Shown: in pieces, positions 1 to 5,804 of the stretch
How the letters are laid out: every line of letters starts with the position of its first letter
How positions within the stretch are numbered: position 1 is the stretch's first letter
Assembly (NCBI GenBank): GCA_964520425.1
Contig: CAZFMX010000118.1
Coordinates: 1-6,164 of the forward strand
Source of the DNA: JAFGFY01 sp964520425
GTDB lineage: Bacteria > Desulfobacterota > DSM-4660 > Desulfatiglandales > HGW-15
Direction: 5' to 3'
DNA: 6,164 nucleotides
Notes under the pieces: model-generated
The model's database searches: none
Seen by the model: the letters and a program-made list of their open reading frames with translations, nothing else
What the model was told of the DNA's origin: nothing
Position numbers and translations under genes: made by a program

Positions 1-27
1 CGCTTTGAGCGGTTCACATTTTTCAAG

Positions 28-46
28 CCTCCGGCTTTGCCGGAGG
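28..46. repeat. Perfect GC-rich hairpin at left edge
   Basis: cctccggc and gccggagg form a perfect 8-bp stem around a ttt loop. Neither strand has a run of T directly after the stem, so it is not a textbook intrinsic terminator, although it could end transcription of a gene lying to the left. The arm cctccg/cggagg also occurs in the inner stem of the larger hairpin at 5957-6011, so it may belong to a small palindromic repeat family scattered in this genome. Confidence 0.6.
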
Positions 47-154
47 TCTATGACTAGTCTTAGGAATTATGATACAAGGCACTAGATTCGTGTCCCAGAA
101 ATGCCTTCCATCATTTTAGCGGGCTCTATGATATGTTGGGGGTATGGGGGTTTC

Positions 155-186
155 TTTGAATTTGTTCAGCCGGTACTTATTATTCA
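155..186 (+). repeat. Left copy of 32-bp inverted repeat pair
   Basis: The + strand here matches the - strand at 6122-6091 in 27 of 32 positions without gaps. The first 11 bases (tttgaatttgt) are identical, the middle 11 match at 7, and the last 10 (ttattattca versus ttattattga) match at 9. This is far beyond chance for a window this size. Neither copy has transposase coding next to it. It is best described as a dispersed intergenic repeat with copies in opposite orientation at the two ends of the window. Confidence 0.75.
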
Positions 187-212
187 ATTCAATTCTGAGC
201 CACGACATTAGG

Positions 213-252
213 ACAATTTTGTCGTTACGCAATATTCCTACCACAAAATTGT
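213..252. promoter_or_regulatory. Paired 10-bp elements, candidate activator site
   Basis: acaattttgt at 213-222 recurs as its exact reverse complement, acaaaattgt, at 243-252. The left copy sits in the larger palindrome gacaa-tt-ttgtc (212-223). The centres are 30 bp apart, about three helical turns, and lie near -140 and -110 relative to the start predicted from the sigma-54 promoter. That is the usual distance for an enhancer-binding protein. The sequence does not resemble the classical NtrC site (tgcacc...ggtgca), so the activator is unknown. This is inferred from position and symmetry only. Confidence 0.4.
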
Positions 253-330
253 ATCAACCGCAAAATCTATCCCCTCTATGGTTCTCACCTAATTCATTGA
301 TATTTAACAATATATCTATTTCGCGTGATT

Positions 331-346
331 CGGCATGAAGATTGCT
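331..346 (+). promoter_or_regulatory. Sigma-54 (RpoN) -24/-12 promoter of amtB
   Basis: cggcat-N5-ttgct matches the sigma-54 consensus TGGCAC-N5-TTGC(A/T) at 9 of 11 defined positions. It has the invariant GG (332-333) and GC (344-345) with exactly 10 bases between them. The predicted start is near 357, giving a leader of about 20 nt to the amtB ATG at 378, just long enough for the aaagggg ribosome binding site at 364-370. Ammonium transporter/PII operons are classical RpoN-dependent, nitrogen-limitation genes, so context and sequence agree. No comparable match was found upstream of glnB, suggesting that this promoter serves the whole amtB-glnB-glnD run. Confidence 0.75.
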
Positions 347-377
347 CTCATAATCAAAAACTGAAAGGGGAACAACT

Positions 378-1598
378 ATGAACACAGGAGATACTGTTTT
401 CGTACTCATGTCAGCCGCCCTGGTCATGCTCATGACGCCGGGGCTTGCCCTGTTTTACGGAGGCATGGTCCGTAGCAAGAATGTCCTAGGCACCATCATG
501 CAGAGTTTTATCGTCTTAGGAATTATCACTTTGGAATGGGTTCTCTGGGGGTATTCTATGTCATTCGGAGTAGATCACGGAGGTATTATCGGGGGCCTCG
601 GGTGGTTTGGCCTAAAAGGGGTGGGGATGCTTCCCAGCCCGGATTATGGTAGTACCATCCCTCATCTGGCCTTCATGATTTTTCAATGCATGTTTGCGAT
701 TATCACCGTCGCACTAATCACGGGGGCCTTTGCAGAGCGAATGAAATTCAGCGCCTTTCTGATTTTCTCCCTTCTATGGGCCACGTTTGTCTATAATCCC
801 TTGTGTCACTGGGTATGGGGTGTCGGTGGTTGGATCGGCGGACTGGGGGCTTTGGATTTCGCCGGAGGTACGGTGGTCCATATCAGCTCCGGTATATCTG
901 CATTGGCGGCTGCCATTATCATAGGAAAACGATATGGATATGGAAGCACACCCTACATCCCCCATAACCTCCCCATGACTATCACAGGGGCAGCGCTCTT
1001 GTGGTTCGGATGGTTCGGATTTAATGCAGGTAGCGCCCTTGCCTGCAACGGTTTAGCGGCCAACGCCTTTGTGGTCACTCACATCTCATCTGCCGTAGCA
1101 GCCTTATCCTGGATATTTACGGAATGGATTCATAGAGGCAAACCCACTACCCTTGGAGCAGCCAGTGGGGCCGTCGCAGGTCTGGTAGCAATCACTCCCG
1201 CTTCCGGATTTGTCGGCCCAGTGTCAGCCATCATCATCGGAGCTTTGGCCGGAATTATTTGCTATGGTGGCATATTGATTAAATCTCGACTGGGCTATGA
1301 TGATTCCCTCGATGTCGTTGGGATCCATGGTCTGGGTGGAAGCTGGGGTGCTCTGGCTACAGGTCTTTTTGCCAGTACTGCGATTAATCCAAATGGTGCA
1401 GACGGACTTTTCTTCGGGAATCCCGGACAATTGTGGATCCAGTTTGTTTCTGTGATCGTAACCATGATCTTCGCTTTTGTCATGACCTTTGTTATACTGA
1501 AACTGGTCGACCTCCTCATAGGATTGAGGGTTACCGATGAAGAAGAAATAAAAGGACTCGACGTCAGCCTGCACGATGAAGCGGGGTACACCTATTAA
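378..1598 (+). CDS. amtB: AmtB ammonium transporter
   Basis: Inner-membrane ammonium channel of the Amt/Mep/Rh family, taking up NH4+/NH3 when nitrogen is scarce and closed by unmodified PII. The 406-aa product has about eleven hydrophobic segments and begins almost at the mature N-terminus of E. coli AmtB, without a cleavable signal peptide, so the N-terminus is formed by the first membrane segment (about 7-29). Pore residues are present: Phe106 and Phe215 (gate pair), Trp147 and Ser219 (periplasmic recruitment site), Asp160, and the twin histidines His168 (in GGTVVH) and His317 (in GIHGLGG). The cytoplasmic tail keeps the conserved GLRV...EE..GLDV pattern needed for PII control. The start is fixed by aaagggg 7 nt upstream. 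It is the first gene of the run, behind a sigma-54 promoter, with glnB 152 bp downstream. Confidence 0.97.
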   Translation: MNTGDTVFVLMSAALVMLMTPGLALFYGGMVRSKNVLGTIMQSFIVLGIITLEWVLWGYSMSFGVDHGGIIGGLGWFGLKGVGMLPSPDYGSTIPHLAFMIFQCMFAIITVALITGAFAERMKFSAFLIFSLLWATFVYNPLCHWVWGVGGWIGGLGALDFAGGTVVHISSGISALAAAIIIGKRYGYGSTPYIPHNLPMTITGAALLWFGWFGFNAGSALACNGLAANAFVVTHISSAVAALSWIFTEWIHRGKPTTLGAASGAVAGLVAITPASGFVGPVSAIIIGALAGIICYGGILIKSRLGYDDSLDVVGIHGLGGSWGALATGLFASTAINPNGADGLFFGNPGQLWIQFVSVIVTMIFAFVMTFVILKLVDLLIGLRVTDEEEIKGLDVSLHDEAGYTY

Positions 1599-1687
1599 AG
1601 GTGTAAGGTCTAAGGTGCAAGGTTGAATGTATATGTGCAAGGCACAAGGTAAAAGGCACAAGACATAAGGCTTTAAGTGCAAGGTGT
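1598..1687 (+). repeat. Degenerate 7-bp tandem repeat between amtB and glnB
   Basis: Starting on the last base of the amtB stop codon, about 13 units of a heptamer follow in near-perfect register: aaggtgt, aaggtct, aaggtgc, aaggttg, aatgtat, then a 6-base unit atgtgc, then aaggcac, aaggtaa, aaggcac, aagacat, aaggctt, taagtgc, aaggtgt. The consensus is aaggYNY. It is purine-rich on the + strand and fills most of the amtB-glnB gap. Reading frames across it on the - strand (repetitive Leu/Cys/Pro/His) are artefacts of the repeat. It recalls the short tandem heptamer repeats known from cyanobacterial genomes; the function is unknown. Confidence 0.8.
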
Positions 1688-1702
1688 AGGTATAACATGT
1701 GT

Positions 1703-1720
1703 GACATTATTGAGAATGTC
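1703..1720. promoter_or_regulatory. Small hairpin/operator-like palindrome before glnB
   Basis: gacatt (1703-1708) and aatgtc (1715-1720) form a perfect 6-bp inverted repeat with a 6-nt spacer, 30 bp before the glnB start. A run of six T (1729-1734) follows after 8 bases, too far from the stem for a normal terminator. It could be a weak attenuator or processing site between amtB and glnB, or a DNA-binding palindrome. The evidence is symmetry only. Confidence 0.35.
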
Positions 1721-1750
1721 CCCGGAAATTTTTTATAAGGAGCTAAAACC

Positions 1751-2089
1751 ATGAAGAAAGTAGAAGCCATTATCAAACCCTTTAAGCTTGATGATGTAAA
1801 GGATGGTCTGTCCGCCTTGGGCATCAAAGGACTCACAGTCACAGAGGTCAAGGGATTCGGTCGTCAACGAGGACACAGGGAAGTCTACAGGGGGGCCGAG
1901 TATCAGGTTGATTTCGTCTCAAAGATCAAAATCGAGGTGATTATGGACGATGAAATGGTGGCTGAGGCAGTAGAGAGTATTCAGGAGAAGGCCCGGACAG
2001 GAGAGATTGGAGACGGTAAGGTCTTCATCCTCCCTGTTGAAGAGGCAATTCGCATACGAACAGGCGAAACAGGCAAAGAAGCGATATAA
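1751..2089 (+). CDS. glnB: PII nitrogen regulatory protein GlnB
   Basis: Trimeric cytoplasmic PII signal protein that integrates ATP/ADP, 2-oxoglutarate and, through GlnD, glutamine. It acts on partners such as AmtB, NtrB and GlnE. The 112-aa product has the normal family length and near-textbook sequence: N-terminal KKVEAIIKPFKLDDVK, Gln39, T-loop RGAEYQVDF with the uridylylation target Tyr51, Lys58, B-loop TGEIGDGKVFI (83-93, with Lys90), and C-loop Arg101/Arg103. IKPFKLDDV is typical of the GlnB type, while linkage to amtB is typical of GlnK, so either name could be used. The start is set by taaggag (1736-1742), 8 nt upstream. With its transporter target upstream and its modifying enzyme downstream, it is probably the PII that GlnD acts on here. 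Confidence 0.97.
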   Translation: MKKVEAIIKPFKLDDVKDGLSALGIKGLTVTEVKGFGRQRGHREVYRGAEYQVDFVSKIKIEVIMDDEMVAEAVESIQEKARTGEIGDGKVFILPVEEAIRIRTGETGKEAI

Positions 2090-2094
2090 GCGAA

Positions 2095-4710
2095 ATGCAA
2101 TCCGCTTTTCAGGAATTGAAGGAGTCAAGAGAGGCTCTCCTCTCCGGATTTTCTTCAGGAGATATTCGGGAATCTTTTCAAGATGATCATACTGAGATCT
2201 TTGACCAATACTTCAGGAAGAGCCTTCAGGAGAGCAGAATTGGGCAGGAGCTCTTCAAAAAAGAGTACCCTTTTGCCCTGGTGGCTGTGGGAGGCTATGG
2301 CCGAAAAGAGCTTTGTCTTCACTCCGACATTGATATAATGGTCCTCTTTGGACCAAAGGTCCCTCTTCTAGCAAAGGAATTTGTGGATGAGGTTTTCTTT
2401 CCTTTGTGGGATTTGGGGCTCGACCTGGGTTATGCAGTACGCAGCATTAAAGATTGCCTTAGCCTGTGCAAAGATGACCACCAGGTCCTCTCCTCAATGT
2501 TGGATGAACGATTTATCTGTGGAGATTCCCCTGTATACCTTTCCCTTATTGATAAGCTTTTCCGAAACTTAACCACAAGAAAGGCCGCTTCTTTTGCCAG
2601 ATGGCTGGAAGACCAAAATAGAATCCGAACCGATGTTTTCGGGGATTCCAGCTACCTTCTTGAACCGAACCTTAAAGAGGGTATAGGCGGGCTGAGGGAT
2701 TATCACCATATTCTTTGGCTCTCCAAATCCTTGTTTGGTTTGCGAGCCCCTAGAGATTTAGAGTACACGGGGATACTATCCCACAATGAATTCCAGGATA
2801 TAAAAGAATGGTTGGGTTTTATCTGGCTCGTTCGTAATCACCTCCATATACTCTCCGGCAGGAAAAATGACCGTCTGAACCTGGAATATCAAGAGGATAT
2901 CGCACTCAAACTCGGTTTCAAGAATCAGAAAAGCGTGTTAGCCGTGGAACAATTCATGGGAAGGCTCCACGCCTTTATGGGATCCGTCAAATCCCTACAC
3001 AACTCCTTTGTCAACGCACATATCCGCGATGGAAAACGATCCAAGAAGAGCCGTCCGACACCGGAAGTTTCGAAAGGTCTTCAACTCTATCATGGTGAAA
3101 TCAATTTTCATTCGGCCACGGCGATCCTTGCAAATCCTCTGCTCTTGATGGAGATCTTTGCATCCAGCGCCCGTCATGAATTTTCCCTCTCCTTGGAAGC
3201 AAAAAGACTGGTACGAGAGTTTCTTTATCTGGTGGATGACAAGTTCAGGAAGTCGAGCGAAGCAGTTCGGGGATTCCTTGATATCATGAACGGTAAAGAC
3301 TCCTTTGAAACCCTGAATCAGATGTTTGAAACCGGATTTCTCGATGCCTTCATTCCTGAATTCGCTCGGATCAAAGACAGGGTCGAATTTGATACCTATC
3401 ACATCTTTCCTGTGGGGAGACATTTACTGGAGACAGTGAGGTATCTTATGGGGCGCATTGCTCGAAAAGAGATATTGCTTCTGGATATTGCTTATGAGAT
3501 TCCCCATCCGGAACGCCTCTATCTTGCAGGTATACTGCACGATATAGGAAAGACTGGAAAAGACCATGCCAGGAATGGGATGAACATTGCGCGGAAGATA
3601 CTTAAGCGTTTCAACTATAATGAAGAGGGGATTGAAGATATCCTGTTCCTAGTGAGATATCATCTTCTTCTGGCAGAAACAGCGACCCGAAGAGATCTAA
3701 ATGATGAGAAGGTGATCATCCAATGTGCCCGAATAATAGGAGATGTTGAACGGCTGAAAATGCTGTACCTCCTGACATTTGCCGATTCTTCGGCAACAAG
3801 TCCCAGAGTCTGGAATGAATGGACGGCCAATCTGGTGCAGGAACTTTTCTTTAAGGTCCTTCATGTCCTTGAAAAGGGAGAGCTGGCCACCGCGGATGCA
3901 TCGAAAGAGACCAAAAAGAAAAAGTCAGCCCTTTTCCGGTTTATGAAGGACATGGATCAGCACGACCTGGAGTATTTCTTCGAAGTCATGTCACCCAGAT
4001 ATATCCTGAACACCCCTCCCAAGAGAATGGCAGGCCACCTTACTATGCTCCGAAGCCTGGGTAAAGAATGGGAGAACCCTGAATCAAAAGCCTTCTCAAT
4101 CGATGCCAGAGAGGATAGAGCTCAGAGTTGCTGGGAAGTCACATTTTTGGCGAAGGACAGGCTCGGACTTTTCTCAGACATGGCCGGAGCCATGGCCCTT
4201 AATAACATCAACGTTCTATCCGCAGACATATATACCTGGCGTGACGGCACAGCCCTGGATATTTTCAGAGTAACCGGCCCTCTCGATCCCATTCATCCGC
4301 AAGAAACCTGGGACAGGTTGACTAGGGATCTTAAAAACGCCTTTTCGGACAGGTCCTCTTTGGCCCTTCGCCTCAAAAAGAAGGCTACCCCGTCCATTCT
4401 TTCGAACAGCAGAACGCCTAAACGTCCGCCAAATGTGGTCGTGGACAATGACTCGTCTGACTTCTTTACACTCATCGAGGTGTTTTCTGACGATCGCCTG
4501 GGGCTGCTTTACATCATCACCCATGCCCTGAGCACTCTGGGGCTGGATATACGAATTGCCAAGATCGCCACAAAGGGAGATCAGATCGCGGATGTCTTCT
4601 ATGTTCGTGATCTAGAGGGTCAAAAGGTGCAAGACGAAAATCAGATTGAGGAGATTAGAGAGGAATTACTTCATCAGCTGTCGCAACCCTCGGTATTTAC
4701 CACCAGCTGA
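2095..4710 (+). CDS. glnD: GlnD, PII uridylyltransferase / uridylyl-removing enzyme
   Basis: Bifunctional glutamine sensor: it adds UMP to Tyr51 of PII when glutamine is low and removes it when glutamine is high. The 871-aa product (E. coli GlnD is 890 aa) has all domains in order. The nucleotidyltransferase domain has GGYGRKEL..SDID (Gly66, Gly67, Gly69, Asp78, Asp80), followed by PNLKEGIGGLRD (191-202). The HD hydrolase domain has His443, His482-Asp483 in LHDIGK, His491, the HLLLAETATRRDL block (from 523) and Asp564. Two C-terminal ACT domains follow (about 680-750 and 790-855), each with DRLGL for glutamine binding. A lysine-rich linker follows the HD domain. The ATG is 5 bp after glnB, has no good ribosome binding site, and is the only Met before the catalytic motif, so translational coupling to glnB is likely. 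The 3' end overlaps a convergent small gene by 14 bp. Confidence 0.96.
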   Translation: MQSAFQELKESREALLSGFSSGDIRESFQDDHTEIFDQYFRKSLQESRIGQELFKKEYPFALVAVGGYGRKELCLHSDIDIMVLFGPKVPLLAKEFVDEVFFPLWDLGLDLGYAVRSIKDCLSLCKDDHQVLSSMLDERFICGDSPVYLSLIDKLFRNLTTRKAASFARWLEDQNRIRTDVFGDSSYLLEPNLKEGIGGLRDYHHILWLSKSLFGLRAPRDLEYTGILSHNEFQDIKEWLGFIWLVRNHLHILSGRKNDRLNLEYQEDIALKLGFKNQKSVLAVEQFMGRLHAFMGSVKSLHNSFVNAHIRDGKRSKKSRPTPEVSKGLQLYHGEINFHSATAILANPLLLMEIFASSARHEFSLSLEAKRLVREFLYLVDDKFRKSSEAVRGFLDIMNGKDSFETLNQMFETGFLDAFIPEFARIKDRVEFDTYHIFPVGRHLLETVRYLMGRIARKEILLLDIAYEIPHPERLYLAGILHDIGKTGKDHARNGMNIARKILKRFNYNEEGIEDILFLVRYHLLLAETATRRDLNDEKVIIQCARIIGDVERLKMLYLLTFADSSATSPRVWNEWTANLVQELFFKVLHVLEKGELATADASKETKKKKSALFRFMKDMDQHDLEYFFEVMSPRYILNTPPKRMAGHLTMLRSLGKEWENPESKAFSIDAREDRAQSCWEVTFLAKDRLGLFSDMAGAMALNNINVLSADIYTWRDGTALDIFRVTGPLDPIHPQETWDRLTRDLKNAFSDRSSLALRLKKKATPSILSNSRTPKRPPNVVVDNDSSDFFTLIEVFSDDRLGLLYIITHALSTLGLDIRIAKIATKGDQIADVFYVRDLEGQKVQDENQIEEIREELLHQLSQPSVFTTS

Positions 4711-4870
4711 TGACCTTATCGTTTTCAAAGATCAAATCAACAAGCCTACCGTAGTCTGTAGCTTCATCATAGAGGCTGACTTCTGTTGTCTCTTCCCCCT
4801 GCGAGATAATGTCTATGAGGGTCCTTGTGCGCTCATCAGGCGTTGATTTCAGAATATGCAGTAATTTCAT
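4697..4870 (-). CDS. Short DsrH/TusB-like protein (57 aa)
   Basis: A 57-codon gene beginning MKLLHILKSTPDER and ending DKVISWW. It has a good ribosome binding site, aggag at 4881-4877, 6 nt before the ATG. It begins like DsrH/TusB (Met-Leu-His-type first strand), contains a charged middle with LVDLIFENDK, and ends in Trp as TusB does, but is much shorter than the usual ~95 residues. It has no cysteine, and DsrH-type function in sulfur relay normally involves a conserved Cys, so if it is a homologue it would be a structural partner rather than a sulfur carrier. It is the third of three - strand genes (DsrE-like, DsrF-like, this one), 119 bp after the second, and its last codons overlap the end of glnD tail to tail. 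That it is a gene is fairly secure; the family assignment is inference from order and termini. Confidence 0.7.
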   Translation of the reverse strand: MKLLHILKSTPDERTRTLIDIISQGEETTEVSLYDEATDYGRLVDLIFENDKVISWW

Positions 4871-4989
4871 TCAGAACTCCTAAACCCTTTTCTGCCGCAA
4901 TAGAATAGAGCAAGCAACACTATGCTTCTGTTTTTGTGATTTGGTGCTTTTAATATAAATCTGATTCGATGTATTTGATTACCGTTTTT

Positions 4990-5283
4990 CTAAAAGGGAA
5001 TCACGAGATCCATTTCTTTGAGTTTCTCGCCAATATCTTCCAAGCTCAAGTACGTAAATCCGTGTTTGTCAACATTGATTCTATTGTTTGAAAAACACTT
5101 ACACTCCAAATCATCCAACCATTCCAGGTTTTCTCTGTAGGCGTCGGTCATTTCAACTTCCACGTCCAACACGAACATATATGTGTAGAAGTTCTCCACG
5201 CCTAGCCCCAGGACGGATCGAGACCCCTCCCAGAGATCTTCTCCTCTTCTAATCAAAAAGGCCACGTGTCGCACATCTTCCAT
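4990..5283 (-). CDS. DsrF/TusC-like small protein
   Basis: A 97-aa cytoplasmic protein with a very strong ribosome binding site (aaggagg, 5296-5290) 6 nt before the ATG. The pattern fits a DsrE/F/H-fold subunit: first strand HVAFLIRRG (6-14), a helix with WEGSRSVLGLG (18-28), a second strand YMFVLDVEV (35-43), and a final strand LVIPF that resembles the ...VILRF end of TusC/DsrF. Cys61 and Cys63 (ECKCFSNNR) sit mid-protein. Known DsrEFH and TusBCD complexes are heterohexamers that pass persulfide sulfur between partners; whether this one does is unproven. It is the middle gene of the three; 201 bp separate it from the DsrE-like gene, so coupling is not tight. It could alternatively be a lineage-specific hypothetical protein with no sulfur role. 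Confidence 0.75.
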   Translation of the reverse strand: MEDVRHVAFLIRRGEDLWEGSRSVLGLGVENFYTYMFVLDVEVEMTDAYRENLEWLDDLECKCFSNNRINVDKHGFTYLSLEDIGEKLKEMDLVIPF

Positions 5284-5326
5284 TTATATCCTCCTTCAAG
5301 AGCGTCAAAACACAAACCCTGAAGAT

Positions 5327-5393
5327 CGAGTCCTGAGGCTTTCAACACTAAAGAAAACGCCTGAATCAGATCTATCCGAACCCTGAGGACTCG
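5327..5393. repeat. Inverted repeat in the gap between DsrE-like and DsrF-like genes
   Basis: cgagtcctgagg (5327-5338) and cctgaggactcg (5382-5393) are inverted copies matching at 11 of 12 positions, separated by 43 bp. They lie upstream of the strong ribosome binding site of the DsrF-like gene. With the hairpin at 5441-5479 they make this 201-bp gap structurally rich, so the gap may hold a leader element. No protein-coding signal was seen here beyond a 9-codon frame (atgaaagaaatcacagtggc on the - strand, from 5437). Confidence 0.5.
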
Positions 5394-5440
5394 GCATTTC
5401 GCCCGATTCATGACTTCGCCACTGTGATTTCTTTCATACT

Positions 5441-5479
5441 TTCCAGCATGCCTGGTCCTCTGGACCCGGCATGCTGGAA
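5441..5479 (-). repeat. Strong hairpin just after the DsrE-like gene
   Basis: ttccagcatgcc (5441-5452) pairs perfectly with ggcatgctggaa (5468-5479). After one mismatch the stem continues with ggtcc/ggacc (5454-5458, 5462-5466) around a 3-nt loop. On the - strand it starts 5 nt after the stop codon of the DsrE-like gene. Neither strand has a following T-run, so it is not a canonical intrinsic terminator. A 3'-end stabilising or processing hairpin, or a palindromic repeat, fits better. Either would give the first gene a different mRNA level from the next two. Confidence 0.7.
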
Positions 5480-5484
5480 AAACG

Positions 5485-5796
5485 TCAGAAGATCAAATAC
5501 CGATCGCATTTTTCAATCATCTCCACGTTTCTTGCCTGGGTGCTAAAATCTTTCCCATCAATTCTCTCTATGGGGGATTTCAGGCCATGGCTTTCAAAGG
5601 CCACTCGGCAAAAGGACATTTTTGCCTTGCCTTTCAATTCAGAAAAACGCGGATCCTGGGTAAGAAGGGTCCCGCGATGAGTGAAGAAGATCATCACTTC
5701 CACTCCCTTTTCTTTGGCGGCTTCACATAGATTGATAATCTTATCCATGTGCCTCTCTGAATTCACAAGAATGCCGAGTTTTCGCAAGGTTTTCAT
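5485..5796 (-). CDS. DsrE/TusD-like small protein
   Basis: A 103-aa cytoplasmic protein of apparent DsrE fold: first strand KLGILVNSE (6-14), helix DKIINLCEAAKEKG (18-31), strand VEVMIFFTHRG (32-42), then MSFCRVAFESHG (60-71), where Cys63 occupies the position of the active cysteine of TusD/DsrE (C..A...G pattern). The final EKCDRYLIF (95-103) resembles the CDRVVQF end of E. coli TusD. In characterised relatives this Cys carries persulfide sulfur for sulfite-reductase-linked sulfur metabolism or tRNA thiolation. The start is fixed by an in-frame TGA two codons upstream. Only a weak agga (5809-5806) stands before it. It is first of three - strand genes in E-F-H order; no dsrAB, dsrC/tusE or tusA is in the window to tell which pathway it serves. 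Confidence 0.8.
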   Translation of the reverse strand: MKTLRKLGILVNSERHMDKIINLCEAAKEKGVEVMIFFTHRGTLLTQDPRFSELKGKAKMSFCRVAFESHGLKSPIERIDGKDFSTQARNVEMIEKCDRYLIF

Positions 5797-5804
5797 GAGT
5801 CAAG

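Larger units (their letters stand above)
1..330. other. Non-coding left flank of amtB
   Basis: I see no convincing gene in this stretch. A 64-codon + strand reading frame (144-338) exists, but it lacks a ribosome binding site, has no recognisable protein character, and runs across a dispersed repeat and the probable regulatory region, so I treat it as chance. The stretch holds a GC-rich hairpin (28-46), a copy of a 32-bp repeat (155-186), and two inverted 10-bp elements (213-222, 243-252). It ends at the sigma-54 promoter of amtB. A small 4-bp stem (1-11) lies at the very edge and is not meaningful alone. Confidence 0.7.

Noticed and set aside
57..70. 14-bp exact match gtcttaggaattat at 57-70 and 513-526 (inside amtB)
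   Set aside because: One such match in a 6-kb window is only mildly unlikely, and no further similarity surrounds it.
156..183. ttgaat-N16-tattat as a sigma-70 promoter of amtB
   Set aside because: It falls inside the dispersed repeat and would give a leader of about 190 nt; the sigma-54 site is a better and closer match.
144..338. 64-codon + strand reading frame upstream of amtB
   Set aside because: No ribosome binding site or recognisable protein features, and it overlaps a dispersed repeat and the candidate regulatory elements and promoter.
1691..1696. tataac as a -10 box of a separate glnB promoter
   Set aside because: No acceptable -35 at proper spacing, and no sigma-54 GG-N10-GC match lies in the gap.
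1224..1851. Three overlapping - strand reading frames around the amtB/glnB junction
   Set aside because: They are antisense to well-identified genes, and their repetitive Leu/Cys/Pro/His stretch is just the heptamer repeat read backwards.
2995..3423. 142-codon - strand frame inside glnD
   Set aside because: Antisense to strongly conserved glnD coding sequence, with no start signals or family resemblance.
4646..4846. 66-codon + strand frame across the glnD end
   Set aside because: Antisense to the DsrH-like gene, which has a proper ribosome binding site and sensible protein termini.
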